A DNA stretch of 64,000 nt from Rummeliibacillus sp044763875 (GTDB lineage: Bacteria; Bacillota; Bacilli; Bacillales_A; Planococcaceae), in assembly GCF_044763875.1 (NCBI RefSeq), contig NZ_JBIWGZ010000001.1, positions 310,001 through 374,000 of the forward strand. The letters are read 5' to 3'. The notes under the pieces are model-generated. The model worked only from the letters and a program-made list of their open reading frames with translations. It had not been told where the DNA came from and ran no database searches. Position numbers and translations under genes: made by a program. Within the stretch, counting starts at the first letter, position 1. Each line of letters opens with the position of its first letter. This document shows positions 34,707-42,637 of this stretch, in pieces.

Positions 34707-34753
34707 ATAATTATATTTTACAATTATTACAAATAATTGTAAAATATAATTAT
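34707..34753. repeat. perfect 22-bp inverted repeat with a 3-base loop
   Basis: The left arm 34707-34728 and right arm 34732-34753 are exact reverse complements, almost pure A/T, separated by ACA. It lies in the 330-base gap between two divergent genes (34631-34960), where nothing else was seen. It lacks the G/C base of a normal terminator. Confidence 0.85.
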
Positions 34754-34960
34754 GTTTTAAAAGTCCACTATTTTTTATTGGCCATTTATTTTATAGATCC
34801 TATGTACGTCCCTTAAATAACAATGTAGAATGTTGGGGCATTCCTAAACTGCAGAGCTTTTCAGGAAGAATAATAATCTTTGCTGCATTCTAAGTTGTAA
34901 GAAAATTGTTAAAATTATCCGTGGATTTGATTGAAACAAATCAAAAGGAGAGAACTTACC

Positions 34961-35491
34961 TTGATTGAACAGGAATATTTAAAAGCTGTGCTAACCAGGT
35001 TTTTGGAAATGAAAAAATTAGGTGATAAAACTTTTCAGCGACTAACTAATATGGATATTCATTGGATTCCAACCGAAGGATCTAATAGTATAGCGATTAT
35101 TGTTAAACATGTAAGTGGAAATATGATTTCAAGGTGGACTGATTTTTTGACAACTGATGGAGAAAAGACAAGTAGAAATAGAGATGTTGAATTCTTGGAT
35201 ACCATTTCTTCGGTCGAAGAATTAATTACTATTTGGAGTAAAGGGTGGACTATACTTTTGGAAACCTTAAATTCACTAAAAGCTGACGATTTATTAAAAA
35301 GCATTTACATCCGCGGAGAAAAACATAGTGTAATTGAGGCAATAGAACGACAAGTCGCTCACTATTCTTATCATGTTGGTCAAATTGTATATATTGGCAA
35401 GCAATTAAAAGGTAAAGAATGGGATAGCCTTAGTATTCCAGTGGGTAAATCAGATGAATTTTTACGAGAAATGCTCAATAAGCATAAGTAA
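34961..35491 (+). CDS. DUF1572/DinB-like protein, 176 aa
   Basis: TTG at 34961 fits AAAGGAGAG at 34943; the open frame from 34931 includes that site. The four-helix pattern of DinB/YfiT-like proteins is visible, with possible metal-binding His residues in IVKHVSGNM, and in ERQVAHYSYHVGQIVYIGKQL (two His). This is the DUF1572 subgroup common in Bacillus. Members include thiol-dependent S-transferases; the true activity is unknown. Confidence 0.8.
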   Translation: MIEQEYLKAVLTRFLEMKKLGDKTFQRLTNMDIHWIPTEGSNSIAIIVKHVSGNMISRWTDFLTTDGEKTSRNRDVEFLDTISSVEELITIWSKGWTILLETLNSLKADDLLKSIYIRGEKHSVIEAIERQVAHYSYHVGQIVYIGKQLKGKEWDSLSIPVGKSDEFLREMLNKHK

Positions 35492-35594
35492 TCGTAAGGA
35501 GAAGACGGAATATAAAAATAAAAGAGCTAATTAATGAGAGAGAAAAAGCATACTAATGATCTTAATTTACTTAATAGTAAAAAGAGGAGTTTTT

Positions 35595-35822
35595 ATGGAG
35601 AAATTACTTAAAAAAAGTGCATTATATGGGTTTGTCATAGGTTTAGGGATAGCAATTATATTTGTTAATTACAAAGAAATTAGAGATTTGGGTAATGGAG
35701 GTATAGAAATTGCTTATTTGCCTCTTAGTGAGTATATAATCTCTGTTTTGAGATATGGGGTAATAGCCTCTTTTGTTGGCGTACTATGTGGATGGATAAT
35801 TTATATAAATCAGAAAAAATAG
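35595..35822 (+). CDS. small membrane protein, 75 aa
   Basis: ATG at 35595 follows GAGGAG; the frame is open further upstream without a ribosome site. Two membrane segments (residues about 9-24 and 47-69) with a polar stretch between them. No family recognised. Confidence 0.65.
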   Translation: MEKLLKKSALYGFVIGLGIAIIFVNYKEIRDLGNGGIEIAYLPLSEYIISVLRYGVIASFVGVLCGWIIYINQKK

Positions 35823-35893
35823 AACATTTTATAATAAAAGGGAAATTAGATTAAGAATTTATAAGAATAAAACCTAATTATTGTCGGATTCGA

Positions 35894-36346
35894 TTAGTCT
35901 AAAGGATTATCATCCGCAAGCTCATCACCGTTTGTAGCTCTATCCCAACCATCGAATTCACAATTTAATACTGCTTCTTTTTTTGCTGTACGATTGAAAT
36001 TTGCCTCTAAAAATTTTCCGTTTAAATCATAAAAGACAGATTTTTTTACAATCATACGCTTATCTTCATAAACAGAAGCAAAAAAGTACAAATCTTTTCC
36101 TCTATAGTCAATAGGAAAAGAGTGAAGTGCATACCTGCCTAGTTTCTTTTGTATAACATCTAAATCGCTTCCATTAACTTTTTCACGTATATTTAAGGTT
36201 GTATTTTTGTACTCTTTATAAACATGTTCCTTTTGAGGAAGGGATGAATAGAATTCATCTACAGATTTTTCCTTTGCATTTACAATTGAAGAGATGTTCA
36301 AACAAGCGAAAAATATTAACAATATTAAATATAGCTTGAGTTTCAA
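35894..36346 (-). CDS. secreted protein, 150 aa, paralogue of 55006-55455
   Basis: TTG at 36346 fits AAAGGAAGTG. The signal peptide runs to about residue 25 (LNISSIVNAKE). The mature part shares a clear pattern with the protein at 55006: D-E-F-Y near the start, YKEYK-x-T-x-N-I/V-R, LG-K/R-Y, DLYFFAS/DVYFFAS and KK..Y.L-N/D-G. It differs in the tail, which here has a Cys and an acidic end (DELADDNPLD). Extracellular; function unknown. Confidence 0.7.
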   Translation of the reverse strand: MKLKLYLILLIFFACLNISSIVNAKEKSVDEFYSSLPQKEHVYKEYKNTTLNIREKVNGSDLDVIQKKLGRYALHSFPIDYRGKDLYFFASVYEDKRMIVKKSVFYDLNGKFLEANFNRTAKKEAVLNCEFDGWDRATNGDELADDNPLD

Positions 36347-36528
36347 GATATTCACTTCCTTTAGATTATTCACTTTCTAATTTTATAATGCCTTACTAAT
36401 AAGAATTCATGCATATAGATAAAGGTTAAAATATGTCAATCCTGATTATGCAGCAACCTATTTTTTTATTTGAGAGAAAACAAGAGAATAGTATAAAAGA
36501 AATAAATACTTCAAAGGAGCTGGATATT

Positions 36529-36981
36529 ATTAAAAGAATAAAAATAGTTTCTATAAGTATTTTGTATACATTAAGTCTATTATTATTTGGATGCTCTACA
36601 GAGGATAAAACAAATTGGACAGAATCACCAACTTTTAAATATGATCAGATGACAATGTATGGTACAGAAGGAAAGTTTGGAATTGTTAAGGCTAATGGAG
36701 AAAAAGATGAACCAGAATTTCCGGCTAAACAAGGTCGATTATATGATATCTATTTTCTAGATTCTTCTAAAGGAGTTCACGAAAATGATGGAAAAAAATA
36801 TAAAATGACTGCTACCCATCAAAATAGTACAGAAACAGTGACTCTCTATGAATGGGACATCTGGAGTAATAAGAGTGGAGCAAAATTCGGCTTTGATAAA
36901 GAGGGGCTATGGAAAATAAACGTTACGATAGATGATAAGCCTATTACGAATTTCATAATAAAGGCAGAAGAGCTTAAATAA
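36529..36981 (+). CDS. lipoprotein, about 150 aa, probable AUU start
   Basis: AAAGGAG at 36514-36520 is well spaced only for ATT at 36529, which opens a perfect lipoprotein signal (IKRIKIVSISILYTLSLLLFGC). The nearest in-frame ATG, at 36448, would add 27 polar residues before the signal. The mature part has beta-sandwich-like strands (KYKMTATHQNSTETVTLYEWDIW, GLWKINVTIDDKPITNFIIK), similar to small extracellular domains in Bacillus lipoproteins. Function unknown. Confidence 0.65.
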   Translation: MKRIKIVSISILYTLSLLLFGCSTEDKTNWTESPTFKYDQMTMYGTEGKFGIVKANGEKDEPEFPAKQGRLYDIYFLDSSKGVHENDGKKYKMTATHQNSTETVTLYEWDIWSNKSGAKFGFDKEGLWKINVTIDDKPITNFIIKAEELK

Positions 36982-37048
36982 TTTGATATATTATCTAAAT
37001 GCTAGAATTCTGAAAATTAGAAGAACCATTAATAAGGTGGTAAAAGAA

Positions 37049-37570
37049 ATGGAAATCTTATTAGAAAGATTAAATATTAGAGATGCTGAGAACTTATTTA
37101 ACTTTGAAAGTGAAAACAAAGATTTTTTTGAAATATCAATACCGTCAAGAGGTAACGATTACTATAATTATGCAGTATTTTTGGATAGATTGAATTCATT
37201 ATTAGATGAACAAACAAAAGGAATATCATATTATTATTTAATAAAAGATAAGAATGGTTCTATTCTGGGAAGGATCAATGTAGTAGATATTGAACAATCA
37301 AATGGACATGGATATCTCGGTTATAGAATAGGCCAATCATATACTGGAAAAGGAGTCGCGAGCAAAGCTTTGAAGTTACTTAAAGAGATAATTCTTGATG
37401 AAGGAATTGCAAATCAGTTGTCTGCGAAAACAACTATTAATAATATAGGTTCCCAAAAGGTCTTAGAAAAGAATGGTTTTAATCTTGTAAACAAAAATGA
37501 TGAATCAACAGTATTGATTAATGGACAGAGCTTTAATTTTATTCATTATTACTGGGAAGTTCATAATTAG
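37049..37570 (+). CDS. GNAT family N-acetyltransferase (RimJ/RimL-like), 173 aa
   Basis: ATG at 37049 follows AAGGTGG; the longer frame from 36983 has no ribosome site. ISIPSRGNDYYNY and LGRINVVDIEQSNGHGYLGYRIGQSYTGKGVASKALKLL hold the substrate arm and acetyl-CoA motif A (GKGVAS), and AKTTINNIGSQKVLEKNGFNLV is motif B. This layout is that of RimJ/RimL-type acetyltransferases acting on protein N-termini or amino groups. Substrate unknown. Confidence 0.85.
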   Translation: MEILLERLNIRDAENLFNFESENKDFFEISIPSRGNDYYNYAVFLDRLNSLLDEQTKGISYYYLIKDKNGSILGRINVVDIEQSNGHGYLGYRIGQSYTGKGVASKALKLLKEIILDEGIANQLSAKTTINNIGSQKVLEKNGFNLVNKNDESTVLINGQSFNFIHYYWEVHN

Positions 37571-37668
37571 TATATTAATATGAAAGTTTGTTGAATTATT
37601 AGATATAATTTCTTGGGAGGGTATTAGTAATACTCCGTGAATCACAACATTTAGAAAGAAGGATCATC

Positions 37669-38559
37669 ATGAAGAAATACATAGGGGAAATACTTTTGTT
37701 TATAACTGCTATTATATGGGGAAGCGGATATATTGGGATGGCAATTGGGCTAGAACATCTAACGGTATTCCAAATAATGGCGGGGCGTTTTATAGTTGCG
37801 AGCATTTTATTAACTTTAATTTTCTGGAAGAAATTAAAGTTGATAAGTAAATCAGTTTTATGGAAAGGAGCAATACTTGGAGGAATTCTATTTACTGCAT
37901 TTACCGTGCAAACAATGGGGCTTGTCTATACAACACCGTCAAAAAATGCATTTTTGACGGCAATTAACGTAATTATCGTACCTGTAATTGCCTATATTAT
38001 CTATAAAAGAAAATTTGATCGTTTTGAAATACTAGCGGCTGTGTTGGCTGTTGTAGGGATTGGTTTTTTATCATTACAAGGTTCAATGACGATTAATGTT
38101 GGGGATTTCCTATCTGTGTTGAGTGCAATTGGATTTGCTTTTGATATTTTTTATACAAATGTGTTTGTGAAAACAGAAGATGCATTAGCATTAACAATTG
38201 TTCAGTTATTAACAGCTTCAATATTAAGTATCTCAGCAGCCATACTATTAGGAGAGGTACCAACAACTATATCAACAGTAGAAATATCTGTCATATTTTA
38301 CTTAGGCGTATTTTGTACGACCATTGCGTATGTTTGCCAAAATATCGGAATGCAGTATGCTAACCCAACGAAATCAGCCCTTCTTTTATCAACAGAGGCA
38401 CTTTTTGGGACAATTTTCTCTGTCATGATCCTACATGAAATTTTAACAGGACGTATGATTATTGGAGGCATTTTAATTTTAGTGGCGATACTTGTTGCTG
38501 AATTAAAGCCGAGATTTAGACATCAAAAGAGTTTAGAAGGTAAAGTGCATGGCCAATGA
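37669..38559 (+). CDS. DMT-superfamily (EamA) transporter, 296 aa
   Basis: Ten membrane segments in two five-segment EamA repeats. AIIWGSGYIGMAIGLEHLTVFQIMAGRFIVA is the signature of repeat 1, and FCTTIAYVCQNIGMQYANPTKSALLLSTEALFGTIFSVMILHE that of repeat 2. It fits exporters of amino acids or other metabolites. AGAAGGA precedes the ATG. A strong terminator lies at 38853. Confidence 0.9.
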   Translation: MKKYIGEILLFITAIIWGSGYIGMAIGLEHLTVFQIMAGRFIVASILLTLIFWKKLKLISKSVLWKGAILGGILFTAFTVQTMGLVYTTPSKNAFLTAINVIIVPVIAYIIYKRKFDRFEILAAVLAVVGIGFLSLQGSMTINVGDFLSVLSAIGFAFDIFYTNVFVKTEDALALTIVQLLTASILSISAAILLGEVPTTISTVEISVIFYLGVFCTTIAYVCQNIGMQYANPTKSALLLSTEALFGTIFSVMILHEILTGRMIIGGILILVAILVAELKPRFRHQKSLEGKVHGQ

Positions 38560-39166
38560 ATACAAACCAGCTAAAAGTAAAATGGGATGTTATGTAAGCT
38601 AGTTTAAGTTATAGTAGGAGCAAGACAGTTTAAAACGAAATAGAACTCTCACCACTATAGGTTTCTTGTTTTATATATACGAATACTGAAATGAAGAATG
38701 TGAAAAAGGAACTTATACGAAAGAAGCAGGCAAAAATATGCGGATGAAGCGTATTATAATAATTATGATAGATAACGATTCATCAGAAAAAGGCTGTTAA
38801 GGGGTAATTACGTAATCAAAACTAAATGTATATTTGTTTCATTTAAATAAAAAGACGCTTCAAATCCTTTAGTTAAAGGATTTGAAGCGTTTTTTGTTAA
38901 GTAATAGAAAGGTATATAAGATTAATAAGAAATCAGTGTTTTTTTACAAACTTAACATCAAATACTAAACGGAAAGTTTCTTTAAAAGTAGGGGAATCAA
39001 TTAGCTATAAAATGGAGCATGTGACTTTATGGTTGATGTATATAAAGAGATTGAATATAGAAGCTCTTTATGGGAAAAGATTTCTGAAAGTGGAGTATTT
39101 AATGAATACGATATTTTTTGAATAGTATTCATCTTAGTATATTGACTAATGAAAAGGAGTAAAGTT
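38560..39166. other. intergenic region with terminator and a short coding remnant
   Basis: The stretch has the terminator at 38853-38896. A fragment at 39030 reads MVDVYKEIEYRSSLWEKISESGVFNEYDIF then stop, which looks like the 5' end of a lost gene. Nothing else was recognised. Confidence 0.4.
38853..38896 (+). terminator. strong Rho-independent terminator
   Basis: ACGCTTCAAATCCTTT and AAAGGATTTGAAGCGT form a perfect 16-bp stem with loop AGTT, followed by TTTTTTG. Confidence 0.9.
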
Positions 39167-40018
39167 ATGTCATTTATTGCACAAAAAAAAGATGTGCCTA
39201 TTTATTTTGAGGTAGCATGCGTAATTCTCGGAACATTAATTTCAGCATTCGCTTTGAACATGATTATTATTCCAGCAGGACTTCTATCAGGTGGAGTAAC
39301 AGGGATTTCTCAAATTATTAAACATTTCATTCCCATAAATGTAGGGTATTTTTATTTTATATTAAATATACCACTCATGATTTTGGGATATAAATTTCTA
39401 GGGAAAAAATTCAGTATTTATACTATACTTTCCATTACATTAGTCTCTGTTTTCCTGGTTTTTATTCCTATTCGCCCCATCTTAACAAATAATATCTTAC
39501 TTTCAGCTATTTTCGGAGGTGTGATTAACATGATTGGAAGTGCCATTTGCCTTCGTTTCGGCGGTTCGCAGGGTGGCTTAGATATACCTTCAAGAATCAT
39601 TGCTAAATATAAAAATATTTCTGTTGGAAAAATAAACTTAATTATTAATATAGTGATTGTTACGATTTCTGGGTTTATATTCGGGAGTGAAATCGCCTTA
39701 TATACTATTATTTCGATGACATTTTCTATGAAAACATCAGATCTTATTTTAAACCACGTTAATCGTATTACTTTATTGATTATTACAGATAAAGGAGACG
39801 AAGTAGCAGAATTAATAACCCATGATATACATCGTGGTACTACCTCTTGGCAAGCTAGTGGTGGTTATACCCATAAAGAAAAAACTGTTTTATTTTGTGT
39901 TATTGTTAAAGGAGAGTTAGCTCAATTAAAAAATATTGTAAAGAAAGCTGATCCACATGCTTTTGTCAGTGTGATTACAACGCAAAACGTCATTGGTCGC
40001 TTCCATCAGATTTGGTGA
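39167..40018 (+). CDS. YitT family membrane protein, 283 aa
   Basis: ATG at 39167 is used: AAAGGAG lies between it and the upstream in-frame ATG at 39149. About six membrane segments (first IILGTLISAFALNMIIIPAGLLSGGVTGISQI, the YitT signature) are followed by a soluble DUF2179 domain (RITLLIITDKGDEVAELITHDIHRGTTSWQASGGYT). At 283 aa it is full length. The family's role in Bacillus is unclear. Confidence 0.9.
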   Translation: MSFIAQKKDVPIYFEVACVILGTLISAFALNMIIIPAGLLSGGVTGISQIIKHFIPINVGYFYFILNIPLMILGYKFLGKKFSIYTILSITLVSVFLVFIPIRPILTNNILLSAIFGGVINMIGSAICLRFGGSQGGLDIPSRIIAKYKNISVGKINLIINIVIVTISGFIFGSEIALYTIISMTFSMKTSDLILNHVNRITLLIITDKGDEVAELITHDIHRGTTSWQASGGYTHKEKTVLFCVIVKGELAQLKNIVKKADPHAFVSVITTQNVIGRFHQIW

Positions 40019-40105
40019 AGAATGACCTGTTATTTTTAAATTATTTGTGTATAATGTTGAAGTGTACTAAAAAATTATAATTATTGTTTATGAACTGGAA
40101 AATTG

Positions 40106-40253
40106 TAGATAGGGTTCCGCTATTTATATAGGACTGAGACCGAGGTCTACATCTTTTACGAATGTAAAAGGCACCTATTGACATAAAAGGTCCGAGGGGA
40201 AAGGTTCAGCGTATTTGTTATGCGTTGAAATCTTTCCACTCGGACTTTTTTTA
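40106..40253 (+). promoter_or_regulatory. probable ykkC-family riboswitch with terminator, upstream of a Nudix gene
   Basis: The 5' part holds AGGGTTCCG, a CTAT-TTAT-ATAG hairpin, then GGACTGAGACCGAGG, like the ykkC aptamer core (AGGGTTCCG and ACTGGTCCGAGAG). A perfect CTTTTAC-GAAT-GTAAAAG hairpin follows, and CACCTAT closes helix P1 with GATAGG at about 40110. GTCCGAG..GGAAAGG with CTTTCC-A-CTCGGAC and seven T makes the terminator (40190-40253). The 2c variants of ykkC sense nucleoside diphosphates and control Nudix genes, as expected here. Confidence 0.6.
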
Positions 40254-40273
40254 TTTTAAGGAGGATTTATAGG

Positions 40274-40714
40274 ATGAAGAAAATTGATGAATTAGGCGCT
40301 GGTGTTGCTGTTATTATTTTTAATGAGGAGAATCAAGTTTTATTACAGAAAAGAGCGGATGTTGGGTTATGGGGTATTCCTTCAGGACATATAGAAATAG
40401 GGGAAACCGTTTCTGAAGCAGCAATTAGGGAAATAAAAGAGGAAACCAATTTAGATATTAAGATTAAAAAACTAATTGGTGTATACTCTGATCCAAATTC
40501 TCAAGTATTTGAATATCCAAATGGTCAGGTAGTACATTTTATAACAACTTGTTTCCTTGCTGAAATTATCGGTGGAGAACTTAAATGTAATTTAGAGGAA
40601 TCACTAGAAATAAAGTTCTTTGACCAACAAAATCTTCCTCAAGATTTATTAAAAATGCATCCTCGATGGTTAGAGGATGCTCTTGCTGATCAAGAGTTAG
40701 CTTTTATTCGTTAA
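40274..40714 (+). CDS. Nudix hydrolase, 146 aa
   Basis: The Nudix box GHIEIGETVSEAAIREIKEETNLDI (residues about 36-60) has all metal-binding Glu; the usual Gly near its end is Asn. The N-terminus, GAGVAVIIFNEENQVLLQKRADVGLWGIPSG, and the C-terminal MHPRWLEDALADQELAFIR are typical of Nudix enzymes close to YjhB and ADP-ribose or nucleotide-diphosphate pyrophosphatases. AAGGAGGA precedes the ATG, 20 bases after the riboswitch terminator, so expression is probably controlled by that RNA. Confidence 0.92.
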   Translation: MKKIDELGAGVAVIIFNEENQVLLQKRADVGLWGIPSGHIEIGETVSEAAIREIKEETNLDIKIKKLIGVYSDPNSQVFEYPNGQVVHFITTCFLAEIIGGELKCNLEESLEIKFFDQQNLPQDLLKMHPRWLEDALADQELAFIR

Positions 40715-40800
40715 TTTGGTTAAAAATGTATAAGAGTATTTACGAAAGTTAATGTATAATATGGTAAATTATTGTATCCTTTTATTGAAGGAGGGATAAA

Positions 40801-41073
40801 ATGAGCAATACAAATACTAAATCGATAGCATCACTCATAATGGGCATATTATCTATATTTATACCTTTAGCAGGCCTAATTCTGGGTATTGTAGGAATTA
40901 TCTTATCAAATATAAGTTTAAAAGAGATGAAAGTTTCAAGTGAAAATGGAAAAGGTTTGGCTATATCAGGTATGGTTTGTAGTATCGTAGGAGTCTTAAT
41001 ACAGATTATTCTAATTGGATTTATCATTTTAGGAGCATTAACATTTTCACAATTTAATGATACTGGATTTTAA
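40801..41073 (+). CDS. DUF4190 membrane protein, 90 aa
   Basis: SIASLIMGILSIFIPLAGLILGIVGIILSNISLKEMK, then GKGLAISGMVCSIVGVLIQIILIGFIILG, is the DUF4190 pattern: two membrane hairpins separated by a polar loop with G-x-G-x-A-I-x-G. GGAGGGA precedes the ATG. Function unknown. A terminator follows at 41109. Confidence 0.85.
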   Translation: MSNTNTKSIASLIMGILSIFIPLAGLILGIVGIILSNISLKEMKVSSENGKGLAISGMVCSIVGVLIQIILIGFIILGALTFSQFNDTGF

Positions 41074-41108
41074 TAAGATATTATTAGAAATTTTTCTACA
41101 ATATTAGT

Positions 41109-41138
41109 GCGTCTTTACAAAAATGTAGAGACGCTTTT
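41109..41138 (+). terminator. Rho-independent terminator
   Basis: GCGTCTTTACA and TGTAGAGACGC pair around AAAA-type loop bases, followed by TTTT. Confidence 0.8.
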
Positions 41139-41303
41139 ACATTAATAAAAATACGTGAGCGAAGAAAGCATTTGTTTATCGAGGTGAAAAAACAAGATAC
41201 AAATACTAGACTTGTAATACATATAATGGGGTGTTATGAGACATTCTGATGCTTATTCTAATTGGTGTAAATAATATACAAAAAATGAAAAGAGGGAATA
41301 TAA

Positions 41304-41792
41304 ATGGATAAGATTAGTATTGAAGAATATCGAGCAGATTATCAACAAGAAGTAGTAGAATTAATTCTACAAATTCAACAACAAGAATATGGTATTCAAA
41401 TTACAAAAGAGGATCAACCCGATCTATTTGAAATCGAAAGTTTTTACCAAAAAGGAAATGGTAATTTCTTTGTTGCGATAAGGAATAATGAAGTTATTGG
41501 TACAATCAGTCTTCTAGACATAGAAAACGATCAAGTTGCACTTCGAAAAATGTTTGTAAAAAAAGAATATCGAGGCACATTATATAAAACAGCATCTTTT
41601 TTATTAACAAGAGCAATGGATTATGCGAGTGAAAAGGGCATAAATCAAATTTATTTAGGTACAACACCAGAATTTCTGGCAGCACATCGTTTTTATGAGA
41701 AAAACGGCTTTATACAAATTTATCAGGAAAAACTGCCATCTAAATTTCCTCTAGTAAAAGTAGACAGACTTTTTTATCAATATACGTTTTAA
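41304..41792 (+). CDS. GNAT family N-acetyltransferase, 162 aa
   Basis: FFVAIRNNEVIGTISLLDIENDQVALRKMFVKKEYRGTLYKTASFLLTRAMDYA holds the acetyl-CoA motif A in the atypical form R-G-T-L-Y-K, and IYLGTTPEFLAAHRFYEKNGF is motif B. GAGGGA precedes the ATG. Substrate unknown; the relaxed motif A suggests a divergent member. It may be cotranscribed with the 93-aa membrane protein downstream. Confidence 0.85.
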   Translation: MDKISIEEYRADYQQEVVELILQIQQQEYGIQITKEDQPDLFEIESFYQKGNGNFFVAIRNNEVIGTISLLDIENDQVALRKMFVKKEYRGTLYKTASFLLTRAMDYASEKGINQIYLGTTPEFLAAHRFYEKNGFIQIYQEKLPSKFPLVKVDRLFYQYTF

Positions 41793-41855
41793 TTGGTTGT
41801 TGTTTTTTTCTATTATAGTTGGTGATGTATAAAATCATTCCAGTAGAGGTGTATT

Positions 41856-42137
41856 ATGAAATCATTCAGTCTTGGGTCGATCGGCTTAATAATTTTAGGA
41901 TTACTTATTTGGGGATTAAATTGGATAAATGAGGGTTATTCTGAGGCTATTGTATTTATAGGTTTAATTTTATTATTAATGGGTACTGGATTTAGTTTAA
42001 TCGCTATCGCTAAAAAAGAAAATGGTAGTATAAAATTTATATCTCTCACTTCTTTTTTACTTATCCTATTTTTAGTAACTTTGTTTGAACCGTTCCAAGT
42101 TATTCGTATAATAACATGGCTTAAAAATATTTCTTAA
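41856..42137 (+). CDS. membrane protein, 93 aa
   Basis: AGAGGTG lies upstream of the ATG. Three hydrophobic segments (residues about 5-20, 30-50 and 60-80) separated by short charged loops (KKENGSIK). No family recognised. It lies 63 bases after the acetyltransferase. Confidence 0.65.
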   Translation: MKSFSLGSIGLIILGLLIWGLNWINEGYSEAIVFIGLILLLMGTGFSLIAIAKKENGSIKFISLTSFLLILFLVTLFEPFQVIRIITWLKNIS

Positions 42138-42241
42138 CCTAGTTGCGATTGGTATTAATCAGGAGCACTGATAACAGCCCGCTTGAGATATGAAGTTATC
42201 TAGGTTCCTCACATTCTATTTTTATAAGTTTAGAATTTCTA

Positions 42242-42562
42242 AATTGAATCAATTTCATATTTCAAAGATTTAATAAAATACACGAACATAAAATGGGGCA
42301 TTGTTATATGCCATCTCAATTAGAAAATTGTCTATCAAGCGGAAGATGGCGACTCCTGCGGGAAAGCGAGACAGGTGAGACCCCGCAGTGAAGCACGGTA
42401 CGGGCTTCCGAGGAGGCTCAACGCTCGCCCGCGGAAAGCGTCATCTGGAGCGGCTTACTAAGTACATACCGTGGATGGAATATTATCGGAATTATTGAGT
42501 TGTTTATTTAGAAAATAATCGTATTTTGTAATTGCAAAAGCATTTATGAAATTGATTCAATT
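42242..42562 (+). repeat. MITE-like repeat, copy 4, with perfect 18-bp terminal inverted repeats
   Basis: The ends AATTGAATCAATTTCATA (42242-42259) and TATGAAATTGATTCAATT (42545-42562) are exact reverse complements. The GC-rich core (42338-42453) has arms GGAAGATGGCG and CGTCATC/GGAGCGG, with CCTGCGGGAAAGCGAGACAG, GAGACCCCGCAGTGAAGC and GAGGCTCAACGCTCGCCCGC between. Length is 321 bp. No gene lies in 42138-42637. Confidence 0.9.
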
Positions 42563-42637
42563 GTGAATAAAGGAATTTAGATAATTACTAACGAACTTTA
42601 AGAATAATGCTCTTCATTATAGAAAGTGGGGAAATTA

